Origin: Cytobacillus depressus
GTDB lineage: Bacteria; Bacillota; Bacilli; Bacillales; Cytobacillaceae
Direction: 5' to 3'
Length of the DNA stretch: 64,000 bases
Assembly (NCBI RefSeq): GCF_008923245.1
Contig: NZ_WBOS01000012.1
Span: 1-64,000 of the forward strand
The position numbers and the translations under genes were made by a program. Positions 1 through 6,798 of the stretch are shown here, piece after piece; the stretch's first letter is position 1, and each line of letters starts with the position of its first letter. The notes beneath the pieces were generated by a model. It saw only the letters and a program-made list of their open reading frames with translations, ran no database searches and had not been told where the DNA came from.

Positions 1-116
1 TACTATAATACAAAACGGATGAAGGCGAAGTTAAAAATGAGCCCGGTACAATACCGAACTCATTTTGAGCAAGCTGCCTGATGAAATAACCGTGTCTAAC
101 TTTTTGGGGTCACTTC
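1..116 (-). mobile_element. IS3-family-like element end (partial)
   Basis: Read on the minus strand from about 116 towards 1, the segment begins TGAAGTGACCCC followed by AAAAAGTTAGACA, which resembles the terminal repeat of IS3-family (IS150-group) elements. It continues into an imperfect hairpin (stem arms ATGAGUUCGGUA and UACCGGGCUCAU). A near-identical copy lies inverted at 45819-45932. The element runs off the left window edge, so it is not known whether a transposase follows. Similarity to the IS3 end is from memory of the family. Confidence 0.6.
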
Positions 117-302
117 AAAAAGCTAGGTTAAGGCTTTCGTTTATTTGTGTTGGTCTTGTGGAGGGATTTTCACATATTCTAAAAATTACCATGAAATAAT
201 AGATTTATTAATCTATAAATAATTTAATACACAATTGATGGTTATAATTGAATCGGCATGTAATTTTTAGTTCCCTTTATTCTACTTTGTAAGACTATTA
301 AG

Positions 303-1250
303 CTAAGCATTAGACCTATCTAATGTTTTCCCGCGCTCTTTTTTCATAATGATCTTTTTTAAATCTATTTTCGTAGTTAAAATCCCTACTAAAACAAGAA
401 CCGCCCCTAAGTAACCTTTTGCTTGAAGTACTTCACCTACAAAAATAAAAGCAAACAATGCAGCGAAAACGGGTTCTAATGAAAAAATAAGGCCTGTATG
501 TGTTGGAGTCGTATACTGTTGGGCTGCGGTTTGGCCGATAAAGCCAATCGCACTGCACAGAATACTTAATGCTAAAATAGAAATCCATGATTCTGTTGTG
601 TTAGGAAGATGTGGCTCTTCTAAAAATAAAGATAGCAGCAGCGCCCACGCCCCAGTAAAACCAAGCTGTAAAATCCCAAGGGTAATGGAATCTACATTCT
701 TCGTCAACTTATCAGTAACAATGATGTAAATGGCATAAAATAATGCTCCTAAAATAATGAGGAAATCTCCCGAACTAATCTTTAACCCATTATTTAAAGT
801 TAAAAGGGCTATGCCTAATATTGCGAAGCCTACGCCAAAAATAATTCTTTTTTCCACTTTTTGTCTAAAAAAGACTGCTAATAATAATGGAACAAAGACA
901 ACAGCGAGACTAAATAAAAATCCTGCATTGGAAACAGATGTGGATTCAACTCCAATCGTGACAACCGATATGGCTAAGAACAAGATAGTTCCTAATAAAA
1001 ACCCATATTTAATTATATGAAAATCAATATGCATGAAGCGTTTGTAAAATACGAGCCCTGCTAAAACAAAAGCTATACCAAACCGCAATGCGATTAAGTT
1101 AAAACCTTGAATAGACTCAAGGCCCATCTTCATAAATAAATAGGATGAACCCCAAAACATAGTGACGATCAGCATTGTTAAATCTGCCTTAAATTGTTGA
1201 GTATTCATTCCTGTCCTATTTACACCCTCGAGCGCCTTATTTCCATTCAT
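303..1250 (-). CDS. EamA/DMT-family transporter
   Basis: A 315-residue integral membrane protein of the drug/metabolite transporter superfamily with about ten hydrophobic segments forming two EamA repeats. The first starts near residue 25 (motif FWGSSYLFMK), the second near residue 165. A C-terminal basic tail (KKIIMKKERGK) fits a cytoplasmic end. The start is ATG at 1250, preceded by AGGTG seven bases upstream. Proteins of this family export small metabolites or amino acids; the substrate cannot be read from sequence. It is divergent from the LysR gene at 1374, a common arrangement in which the regulator controls the exporter. Confidence 0.85.
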   Translation of the reverse strand: MNGNKALEGVNRTGMNTQQFKADLTMLIVTMFWGSSYLFMKMGLESIQGFNLIALRFGIAFVLAGLVFYKRFMHIDFHIIKYGFLLGTILFLAISVVTIGVESTSVSNAGFLFSLAVVFVPLLLAVFFRQKVEKRIIFGVGFAILGIALLTLNNGLKISSGDFLIILGALFYAIYIIVTDKLTKNVDSITLGILQLGFTGAWALLLSLFLEEPHLPNTTESWISILALSILCSAIGFIGQTAAQQYTTPTHTGLIFSLEPVFAALFAFIFVGEVLQAKGYLGAVLVLVGILTTKIDLKKIIMKKERGKTLDRSNA

Positions 1251-1337
1251 TTTTTATCACCTGACCGATCCAAAAATTGATTATTTTCCATTATAATTGT
1301 AAAATTTGAATAAGAAAAATGAATGTTTTTAAATAAA

Positions 1338-1358
1338 TGCATGAAAATATTTCATGCA
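1338..1358. promoter_or_regulatory. Perfect 9-3-9 palindrome, probable LysR operator
   Basis: TGCATGAAA-ATA-TTTCATGCA is a perfect 9-bp inverted repeat with a 3-bp spacer and contains a T-N11-A dyad (TGAAAATATTTCA), the usual LysR-family site form. It lies between the divergent exporter and regulator genes, just ahead of the regulator Shine-Dalgarno site. Binding by the neighbouring LysR protein is inferred. Confidence 0.6.
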
Positions 1359-1373
1359 AAAGGAGTGATTAAA

Positions 1374-2264
1374 CTGTCACTTGCTAAGTTTGAAATATTT
1401 AGTACCGTTGTAGAATTAGGGAGCCTCACGAAAGCAGGGGAAACACTCGGTTTAACGCAATCCGCTGTGAGTCATGCCATTGCCAGCCTTGAATCAGAAT
1501 GGGGATTTTCTATACTCAATCGCGGACGTTCAGGTATTCATCTGACGAGCAATGGAGAGCGTATCTTAAAATACATTCGTGAAATTCTAAAATGGAACGA
1601 AGAAATGGTTCAAGAAATAGCGAATATCAATGGTCTGGAAATCGGGACAGTACGGATTGGAACGATTTCGAGTGTGTCTATTCACTGGCTGCCTGAAATC
1701 ATGAAATTGTTTAATGAGTTTCATCCTTCTATCGAAATCAAACTGCTAGAAGGGGATTATGATGATGTTGAGCATTGGATATCAACTGGCTTGGTTGACT
1801 TTGGCTTTGTCTCCCTGCCGACATCACAGCATTTTGAAGTGATTTCATTAAAAAAAGATAAAATGCTCTGTATCCTCTCAGATAAACATCCTCTTACTGA
1901 GCAAAAGGAGATTCGTTTTGAAATGATCAAAGAGGAGCCCCTAATCAAGTCGAAAAAAGGGAGCGATAACGATTTAAAAAGAATTTTAAAAGAAAACAAT
2001 GTCACCCCAAATATAAAATTTGAACTCTCAGATGACCAAGCAATTATTTCAATGGTTGGAAATGGCATGGGAATCAGTATCCTTCCAGAAATGGTATTGC
2101 ATCGGGTGCCAGCCAACGTTCGAATTCTTAAGTTAGAGGGAGAAAATTACCGTACAATTGGTATTGCTGCTACATCTTTTAAAAGCCTTGCTCCCGCTAC
2201 GAAAAAGTTCATTGAATATTTGAAGTCATGGATAAGTGAGCCTGCACGCTCCAATGAGATTTAA
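1374..2264 (+). CDS. LysR-family transcriptional regulator
   Basis: An N-terminal winged helix-turn-helix (about residues 1-60, with LTKAGETLGLTQSAVSHAIA) is followed by a LysR substrate-binding domain with an effector cleft. The frame is open from an ATG at 1323 (313 residues), but that ATG precedes a perfect palindrome and lacks a ribosome site. AAAGGAG at 1358-1365 sits 8 bases before CTG at 1374, giving a protein that begins SLAKFEIFSTVVELG, as LysR proteins normally do. CTG starts are rare, so 1323 remains possible. Its likely target is the divergent DMT exporter at 303-1250. The co-inducer is unknown. Confidence 0.85.
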   Translation: MSLAKFEIFSTVVELGSLTKAGETLGLTQSAVSHAIASLESEWGFSILNRGRSGIHLTSNGERILKYIREILKWNEEMVQEIANINGLEIGTVRIGTISSVSIHWLPEIMKLFNEFHPSIEIKLLEGDYDDVEHWISTGLVDFGFVSLPTSQHFEVISLKKDKMLCILSDKHPLTEQKEIRFEMIKEEPLIKSKKGSDNDLKRILKENNVTPNIKFELSDDQAIISMVGNGMGISILPEMVLHRVPANVRILKLEGENYRTIGIAATSFKSLAPATKKFIEYLKSWISEPARSNEI

Positions 2265-2346
2265 CAATGGAATTAGTCCGTCGGGGTCAGGCTTCAACCT
2301 TTTCTTTCCTACCTTTTAAGAGTTGATATCTAAAGGGGGCTTTTAG

Positions 2347-2720
2347 TAAGTGAAAGGATTGCTTATTTACCAAAAAAGGCAAAAACGTTGGCTAATGTGC
2401 AATGGAGAGACTTTCCTTGTACCACACATGGTAATAAGCGGAGCTATCGGGCAATGGAGAGACTTTCCTTTTACCACATAAGGCAATAAACGGAGCCGGC
2501 GGGCAATGGAAGGACTGCTCTTTTACCACAGAAGGTAATAAACGGTATTGGCGGGCAATGAAAGGACTTCCCTTTTACCGCATAAGGCAATAAACGGTGT
2601 TGGTAGGCAATGGAAAGGCTTTCCTTTTACCACAAAAGGCAATAAACGGAGCGGCCGGGCAATGAAAGGACATCCCTTTTACCACATAAGGCAATAAACG
2701 GAGCTAGCGGGCAATGAAGA
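2347..2720. repeat. 52-bp tandem repeat array 1
   Basis: The anchor GCAATG recurs at 2399, 2451, 2503, 2555, 2607, 2659 and 2711, exactly 52 bp apart, with a degenerate unit before 2399. Units differ by point changes. Each holds a CCTTTT-ACCAC-A(A/T)AAGG stem-loop with a 5-nt loop; the unit near 2630 is perfectly paired. No reading frame is maintained. It fills the gap between the convergent ends of the LysR gene and yeeI. Confidence 0.9.
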
Positions 2721-2760
2721 AGTAATTCTTCAAAAAATATGCACCGAACTCCTGATGAAA

Positions 2761-2797
2761 TAAAAAATGGAGCATTGTATATGAACAATGCTCCATT
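2761..2797 (-). terminator. Rho-independent terminator of yeeI
   Basis: A perfect 12-bp stem (ATGGAGCATTGT / ACAATGCTCCAT) is followed on the minus strand by a T-run. It lies just past the yeeI stop codon. Confidence 0.85.
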
Positions 2798-2817
2798 AAA
2801 GTTACTAAGTTTTCTAA

Positions 2818-3537
2818 TTACTCACCTAGATCCACATTATGATACACTTGCTGCACGTCGTCTAATTCCTCAAGGGCATCAATCATTTTTTCAAATTTTG
2901 CTTGTGCATCTTCTGGCAATGTGATTTCATTTTGGGCAAGCATCGTGATTTCTGCAACTGTAAATTCGGTTACACCTGCATTTTTTAATGCTTCCTGTAC
3001 GGCATGAAAATGGTCAGGCTCTGCATACACAATCACTGAGTCTTCCTCTTCTAAAATATCGCGTGCATCTACATCAGCTTCCATAAGGATTTCAAGCACA
3101 TCATCAGCTGTTTTACCCTCAAGGCCAATAACAGCAGTTGCATCAAACATGTATGCCACAGATCCGCTGACTCCCATATTTCCGCCGTTCTTTCCGAATG
3201 CCGCACGTACATCTGATGCTGTGCGATTCACGTTATTTGTTAAGGCATCAACAATGACCATTGAACCATTAGGCCCGAAGCCTTCGTAGCGAAGCTCGTC
3301 ATAGTTCTCATCAGATCCACCCTTAGCCTTATCAATCGCACGGTCAATAATATGTTTTGGTACATTGTATGTTTTCGCGCGTTCTAGTACGAATTTTAAT
3401 GCTTGATTCGCTTCTGGATCAGGCTCGCCCTGCTTGGCTACTACATAAATCTCGACTCCGAATTTCGCATAAATCCGACTAGTATTGGCATCTTTAGACG
3501 CTTTTTTTTCTTTAATATTATTCCATTTACGGCCCAT
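2818..3537 (-). CDS. yeeI: YebC/PmpR-family protein YeeI
   Basis: A 239-residue protein that begins [16 protein letters not shown] and ends [12 protein letters not shown], matching throughout the B. subtilis YeeI branch of the YebC family. YebC proteins were long called transcriptional regulators; recent work links the family to ribosomes stalled on proline-rich sequences. The frame is open to 3609, but the family N-terminus and a purine-rich ribosome site fix the start at the ATG at 3537. It is monocistronic with its own terminator. The protein is cytoplasmic with no membrane segment. Identity to YeeI rather than the paralogue YrbC is from memory. Confidence 0.9.
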   Translation of the reverse strand: MGRKWNNIKEKKASKDANTSRIYAKFGVEIYVVAKQGEPDPEANQALKFVLERAKTYNVPKHIIDRAIDKAKGGSDENYDELRYEGFGPNGSMVIVDALTNNVNRTASDVRAAFGKNGGNMGVSGSVAYMFDATAVIGLEGKTADDVLEILMEADVDARDILEEEDSVIVYAEPDHFHAVQEALKNAGVTEFTVAEITMLAQNEITLPEDAQAKFEKMIDALEELDDVQQVYHNVDLGE

Positions 3538-3821
3538 ATTGACCACTCTCTTTCTACTTTGAATCGCTCTAATTGAAATGAGACTTATAAAAACATGCTC
3601 TGTCCTCATTTCCTTCCATAAAAATATTAATACTAAATAGGCTTTTTCTTCAATACCTTTTCAAAAAAACTTGATTCCAATTTGATTAGAATTGAAACCA
3701 TTTTTGCTTCAATATTCCATATTATACCTCACCTCATTCAATTTAACGAATCACTAGCAAATAAGAGGATATTGCCTCAGCATGGTAGAATAGGTTTTTA
3801 TCAATAGTGAAGGAGTGTAAC

Positions 3822-4223
3822 ATGAGCGAACATTTAATTCATTATACAGAGGAAATTCCAAATCCCGATCAGCTATATCTGCTTTATAATCATGATGGCT
3901 GGAATGATTTTTTGAAGTTGCCGAAAGAAACCCTGCATAAAGCCATGCTCCAAAGCTGGTGTGTTGTCAGCGCTTATGACGGCGAACAATTAATTGGCAC
4001 TGGGAGAATCATTTCCGACGGTGTCATCAATGGCTATCTTTGCGGTTTAATTGTCCATCCAGATTATCGAAATAAGGGCATTGGAAAGGAACTCGTGCGG
4101 AGATTAGTGGGAAAGGGTAAAAATGCAAACTTATATGTTCAGCTATTTAGTGAAGAAAAAAATGCTTCCTATTATGAAAAGCTTGGCTTTGAAATTTTTA
4201 CTGTTGGGATGAAGCAAGTTTAA
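3822..4223 (+). CDS. GNAT-family N-acetyltransferase
   Basis: A 133-residue single-domain GNAT protein. The acetyl-CoA-binding motif is visible as VHPDYRNKGIGKELVRRL (about residues 78-95), preceded by a strand carrying LCGLIV and followed by the YYEKLGFEIF element near the C-terminus. The start is the ATG at 3822, with AAGGAG seven bases upstream; an in-frame GTG at 3807 overlaps that site and is unlikely. Substrate unknown. It stands alone, and a hydrophobic orphan gene pair follows. Confidence 0.88.
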   Translation: MSEHLIHYTEEIPNPDQLYLLYNHDGWNDFLKLPKETLHKAMLQSWCVVSAYDGEQLIGTGRIISDGVINGYLCGLIVHPDYRNKGIGKELVRRLVGKGKNANLYVQLFSEEKNASYYEKLGFEIFTVGMKQV

Positions 4224-4373
4224 CAATGAAGCTTCGGGTTTTTCTGACAAACTGAATGATATTTTGATTGAAAGACAGGCACTAAACCGTAGAGTTTTCT
4301 GAATTTTCCTATTTACTATTAAAAACATTTGCGTTATGATAATACCACACTATTTTCGGGGAGGTTAGGAACC

Positions 4374-4703
4374 ATGAAAAAATCAAAAGTCATTTCCTTT
4401 GCGCTGCTTTTTGTTTTTTCCGCCTTCCTAATTACCCAATATCCAGGGGGACATACGAAAGCTTTCGTGAGCCATGAACAAAAAGCGGTCATGTCATCTG
4501 ATTCGCTGGAAGAGTTTCTTTTAAAGGAAGATATTAAAAAGAACCTGTTCAAACCCACTTTTAACATGGAAGCTAAATGTGTATTAGCACTTGCCTTTTT
4601 CTTATTTTATAGCAAGTTAATAAGGTCTTCCCGCAAAAACATTTTCTTTACACCGGTATTTTACCAATCGAATTATGTGATCCACTCTCCTTCTTTTTCA
4701 TAA
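4374..4703 (+). CDS. Small membrane or secreted protein of unknown function
   Basis: About 109 residues from an ATG at 4374 with GGGGAGG upstream. The N-terminus (KKSKVISFALLFVFSAFL) is a signal peptide or first membrane helix. A short polar segment with several acidic residues follows, then a second hydrophobic stretch (CVLALAFFLFYSKLI) and a basic tail, so it probably spans the membrane twice. I do not recognise the family. It lies 21 bp before another tiny membrane gene at 4725, and both precede a strong terminator, so they probably form one unit. Confidence 0.55.
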   Translation: MKKSKVISFALLFVFSAFLITQYPGGHTKAFVSHEQKAVMSSDSLEEFLLKEDIKKNLFKPTFNMEAKCVLALAFFLFYSKLIRSSRKNIFFTPVFYQSNYVIHSPSFS

Positions 4704-4724
4704 AAAAATAAGGAGGGGAAATAT

Positions 4725-4838
4725 ATGTGGATCCGCTTTCTCATGATTGGTGTATTTTCACTTACTGCATCAAGTTTGTTATTTTATCAGGGAATGGAAA
4801 TTTTCCATGCATTCACTGATTTGGTTAGAAAGAATTAA
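4725..4838 (+). CDS. 37-residue single-span membrane peptide
   Basis: A short frame preceded by an excellent ribosome site (AAGGAGGGG) and followed directly by a strong terminator at 4848. The peptide begins MWIRFLMIGVFSLTA, has one hydrophobic helix of about 20 residues and a short charged tail (TDLVRKN). The ribosome site, spacing and terminator argue that it is a real gene. Function unknown; probably co-expressed with the protein at 4374. Confidence 0.55.
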   Translation: MWIRFLMIGVFSLTASSLLFYQGMEIFHAFTDLVRKN

Positions 4839-4847
4839 CTAATATAA

Positions 4848-4883
4848 AGCCCGTTTCAGATTGCGCTGAAACGGGCTTCTTTA
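4848..4883 (+). terminator. Strong rho-independent terminator
   Basis: A perfect 12-bp stem (AGCCCGTTTCAG / CTGAAACGGGCT) with a 6-nt loop and a T-rich tail. It closes the small membrane gene pair and separates it from the opposing gene at 4894. Confidence 0.85.
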
Positions 4884-4893
4884 CGCTCAAAAA

Positions 4894-5031
4894 CTAGTAC
4901 TCAATATCTTCAAAGTCCTTCGGCTGAGGGACTGGCTGTTTCGAATTTGGATCGGCAAACTCCCTTATCAGCCTTTGTTCATCTGTTTGCTCATCACGCG
5001 CGTTTTCATGATCTCTTTTCTGCTCCTTCAT
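4894..5031 (-). CDS. 45-residue hydrophilic protein
   Basis: A short frame with an ATG at 5031 and AAGGGGATG upstream. The 45-residue product is highly charged: the first half (MKEQKRDHENARDEQTDEQR) is likely helical, and the end is proline-rich and acidic (QPVPQPKDFEDIEY). No membrane segment or known domain is visible. The ribosome site and the position facing a terminator support it. Unknown function. Confidence 0.5.
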   Translation of the reverse strand: MKEQKRDHENARDEQTDEQRLIREFADPNSKQPVPQPKDFEDIEY

Positions 5032-5164
5032 ATCGATCATCCCCTTTTTGAATGATTGTAACTTCTTCTTTAAAAGGGTTCGCTATTTATGAGGAAAAAT
5101 TCATCTATTCATAACAAGAGCAACTTTTATTATTTATTCACCAATGTTTTTAGGCGGGACCCAG

Positions 5165-5305
5165 GAAAATGCGTGTTATTAACCCAAGGCCACCGTTTTC
5201 GATGGTGGCCTTGAAAAATGCGTGCAATGAACTATTCATTGAGACCGTTTTTGATGCTTGCCAAATTAAACGCGCACCATTAACCTGTCATGGCCGTCAT
5301 AGCCC
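5165..5305. repeat. Degenerate 52-bp tandem repeat array 2
   Basis: ACCGTTTT occurs at 5192 and 5244, GATG at 5201 and 5253, and GCC at 5208 and 5260, all 52 bp apart; a third, more divergent unit follows. The second unit holds CAATGA-ACTAT-TCATTG (5225-5241) between an A-run and GTTTTT, and the third CCATTA-ACCTG-TCATGG. The first unit instead has a GGCCACC/GGTGGCC hairpin. About 2.5 units. Confidence 0.65.
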
Positions 5306-5310
5306 CCAAA

Positions 5311-6090
5311 TTATCCAGCTTTCTCTTCTATCATCTCACCTTTCTTCTCCTTCGAAAAAAACCAGCCGCCTAGTGCGATAGCGATCAGCACAGCATAGAA
5401 TGTGATTTTCCACCCCATCGAATGGGCAAATGATGAAGGGATTATAGATAATGCTGGGTGGGCAAGTGTGATGACTGATAGCTTCACTCCGACCCATCCG
5501 ACAATCATAAAGGCGGCGATTTCCAAGCCAGGCTTTGTTTGCAGCAGCTTAACGAAAAAGTTTGCAGCAAATCGCATAATAATTAATCCGATAAAGCCTC
5601 CTGCAAAGATGACGATAAACTTCCCGCCATCAAGTCCTCCGATATTCGGCAAGCTTGTATTTGGCAGGGCTACGGCTAAAGCAACCGCTGCGAGTATAGA
5701 ATCAATCGCAAACGCAATATCAGCTAGCTCTACTTTAAAAACAGTCATCCAAAAACCTGATTTTTTCTCCCCTTTATTTGCTGTTGCTTGTTCCCCTTTT
5801 TTCACGACTAGCTTTCTAAAGATATGGTTAAAGGCAATAAATAATAAATATAGGGCACCAATTGCTTGAACCTGCCAAATATCAACTAAATAAGAAATCG
5901 CAAACAGAGAGCCGAATCGGAAAATAAATGCCCCGGCAAGACCATAGAATAGCGCTTTTCTTCTTTCCTTTTCAGGTAAATGTTTGACCATTATAGCTAA
6001 TACAAGCGCATTATCTGCTGCCAAAAGCCCTTCGATTCCTATTAAAAGTAATAATACCCATCCATATTCTAATAAAAGTGATAAGTCCAT
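5311..6090 (-). CDS. TerC-family membrane protein (YceF/YkoY type), likely Mn2+ exporter
   Basis: A 259-residue polytopic protein with about seven membrane helices. The TerC signatures are present: EGLLAADNALVLA near residue 26 and ADIAFAIDSILAAVA in the middle, with the acidic residues thought to bind metal. In Bacillus, TerC proteins (YceF, YkoY) move manganese outward and support metalation of secreted enzymes. It is preceded by an FbpB-like gene (6147-6287) and, further up, by a manganese riboswitch (6399-6494), so expression should rise with Mn2+. Family assignment is firm; transport of Mn2+ is inferred from the family and the riboswitch. Confidence 0.92.
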   Translation of the reverse strand: MDLSLLLEYGWVLLLLIGIEGLLAADNALVLAIMVKHLPEKERRKALFYGLAGAFIFRFGSLFAISYLVDIWQVQAIGALYLLFIAFNHIFRKLVVKKGEQATANKGEKKSGFWMTVFKVELADIAFAIDSILAAVALAVALPNTSLPNIGGLDGGKFIVIFAGGFIGLIIMRFAANFFVKLLQTKPGLEIAAFMIVGWVGVKLSVITLAHPALSIIPSSFAHSMGWKITFYAVLIAIALGGWFFSKEKKGEMIEEKAG

Positions 6091-6146
6091 TATTTAAAAT
6101 ACCTCCATTTAAAATTAAATGCATTTAATTAGTAAATGTGTTATGT

Positions 6147-6287
6147 CTAATTATTTTTCCTATTTTGTAATGTTGCTTTCTCCTCGAGACGTTTTTCAAT
6201 ATTTTCTAATAGAGCTTTGTCTTTCATGATTTCTTCCTTGTTTTCCTTTAGTAGCTCAGCAAAATTAAGTTTTCTTCTCTTTAGCAT
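6147..6287 (-). CDS. FbpB-family small basic protein (copy 1)
   Basis: A 46-residue basic, helical peptide: MLKRRKLNFAELLKENKEE and then a charged helix ending LQNRKNN. It resembles the Fur-regulated basic proteins FbpA/FbpB, which in B. subtilis assist the small RNA FsrA in iron sparing. The start at 6287 has AGGGGG upstream; a longer in-frame start at 6335 lies within the riboswitch terminator region and is unlikely. It sits between the Mn riboswitch and the TerC gene, so it appears controlled by manganese rather than by Fur. A second copy lies at 6567-6728. Confidence 0.75.
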   Translation of the reverse strand: MLKRRKLNFAELLKENKEEIMKDKALLENIEKRLEEKATLQNRKNN

Positions 6288-6336
6288 GTTGAATCCCCCT
6301 ATTTTCTGATTGTCCTTTTCAAATCTTGCCAACAAA

Positions 6337-6366
6337 AAAACCTTTACCTACAGCGGTAAAGGTTTT
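6337..6366 (-). terminator. Second terminator hairpin downstream of the Mn riboswitch
   Basis: AAAACCTTTACC and GGTAAAGGTTTT form a perfect 12-bp stem, followed on the minus strand by a T-run. It is nearly identical in sequence to the riboswitch terminator directly upstream (6379-6410). Confidence 0.8.
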
Positions 6367-6378
6367 AAAAACAAACAA

Positions 6379-6410
6379 AAAGACCTTTACCCCAAGTAGG
6401 TAAAGGTCTT
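6379..6410 (-). terminator. Riboswitch-controlled terminator
   Basis: On the minus strand AAGACCTTTACC pairs with GGTAAAGGTCTT and a T-run follows. The 5' arm includes ACCUUU, the same bases that close the riboswitch P1 helix with AAAGG. Aptamer and terminator are therefore mutually exclusive, as expected for an ON switch. Confidence 0.85.
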
Positions 6411-6494
6411 GCTAACAACGATAGTAAGTTGCCGACAAGGCCGGGAGTCATAAACTCCGAAGTGACGACTTTGCCGTAAAAGCTACTCCCCTTT
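6399..6494 (-). promoter_or_regulatory. yybP-ykoY manganese riboswitch
   Basis: On the minus strand the conserved elements occur in order: AAAGGGGAGUAGC, AAAGUCGUCA, ACUCCCGGCCUUGUCGGCA, UUAGCAAGACCUUU. These match the yybP-ykoY Mn2+ aptamer, including both halves of the metal-binding loops. It is followed by two terminator hairpins and then the FbpB-like and TerC genes. Mn2+ binding should stabilise P1 and let transcription continue. Confidence 0.93.
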
Positions 6495-6527
6495 AGGAGA
6501 AACTATTCAATTTCATTTCTTACATTA

Positions 6528-6556
6528 AGAATAAAAGAATGTTTATGAATTGTCAA
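6528..6556 (-). promoter_or_regulatory. SigA-type promoter of the Mn riboswitch transcript
   Basis: On the minus strand TTGACA (6551-6556) and TATTCT (6528-6533) are 17 bp apart, about 35 bp ahead of the aptamer. They lie just past the second FbpB-like gene, so the riboswitch operon has its own promoter. Confidence 0.75.
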
Positions 6557-6566
6557 ACACATTTTT

Positions 6567-6728
6567 TTACATATTATAACGTAAGCCAAAACGGCTCGTT
6601 TTCTTTTTCGTTATAATATGCTTATTATCAATGCGCTTTTCAATTTCATCAAGCTGTTCTCGATCTCTTAATAGCTCTTCTCTATTTTTACTAATTAAAC
6701 TTGATAATGTGACTCTTTTTCTACTCAT
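6567..6728 (-). CDS. FbpB-family small basic protein (copy 2)
   Basis: A 53-residue basic peptide beginning MSRKRVTLSSLISKNREELL and continuing with a charged helix (RDREQLDEIEKRIDNK) and a basic tail (TKKKTSRFGLRYNM). It shares with copy 1 the pattern of a basic start, xLxxLxxKNxEEL and xxDxxxLxxIEKRxxxK. The ATG at 6728 has a purine-rich site (AAGGGAG) upstream. It lies 70 bp downstream of the lpd stop codon and ahead of the Mn riboswitch promoter, so it may be read from the lpd transcript. No Fur box is evident. Confidence 0.7.
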   Translation of the reverse strand: MSRKRVTLSSLISKNREELLRDREQLDEIEKRIDNKHIITKKKTSRFGLRYNM

Positions 6729-6798
6729 TTTACATATCTCCCTTATCCCATGTTGTTATAGAATTTATCCCCGTTTTGCTTTTGCTAAAATTCAAATA

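Noticed and set aside
117-302. Possible gene between the IS end and the first DMT gene
   Set aside because: AT-rich, no open frame with a ribosome site; nothing identifiable.
2347-2720. Tandem repeats at 2.3, 45.3 and 49.0 kb as CRISPR arrays
   Set aside because: Whole units repeat with drift; there are no unique spacers between conserved repeats and no cas genes.
5402-5869. Plus-strand reading frame of about 155 codons inside the TerC gene
   Set aside because: It lies wholly antisense to a firmly identified TerC gene, has no ribosome site and no family features.
6729-6798. Fur box ahead of the second FbpB-like gene
   Set aside because: No recognisable GATAATGATTATC-like palindrome lies between lpd and this gene.
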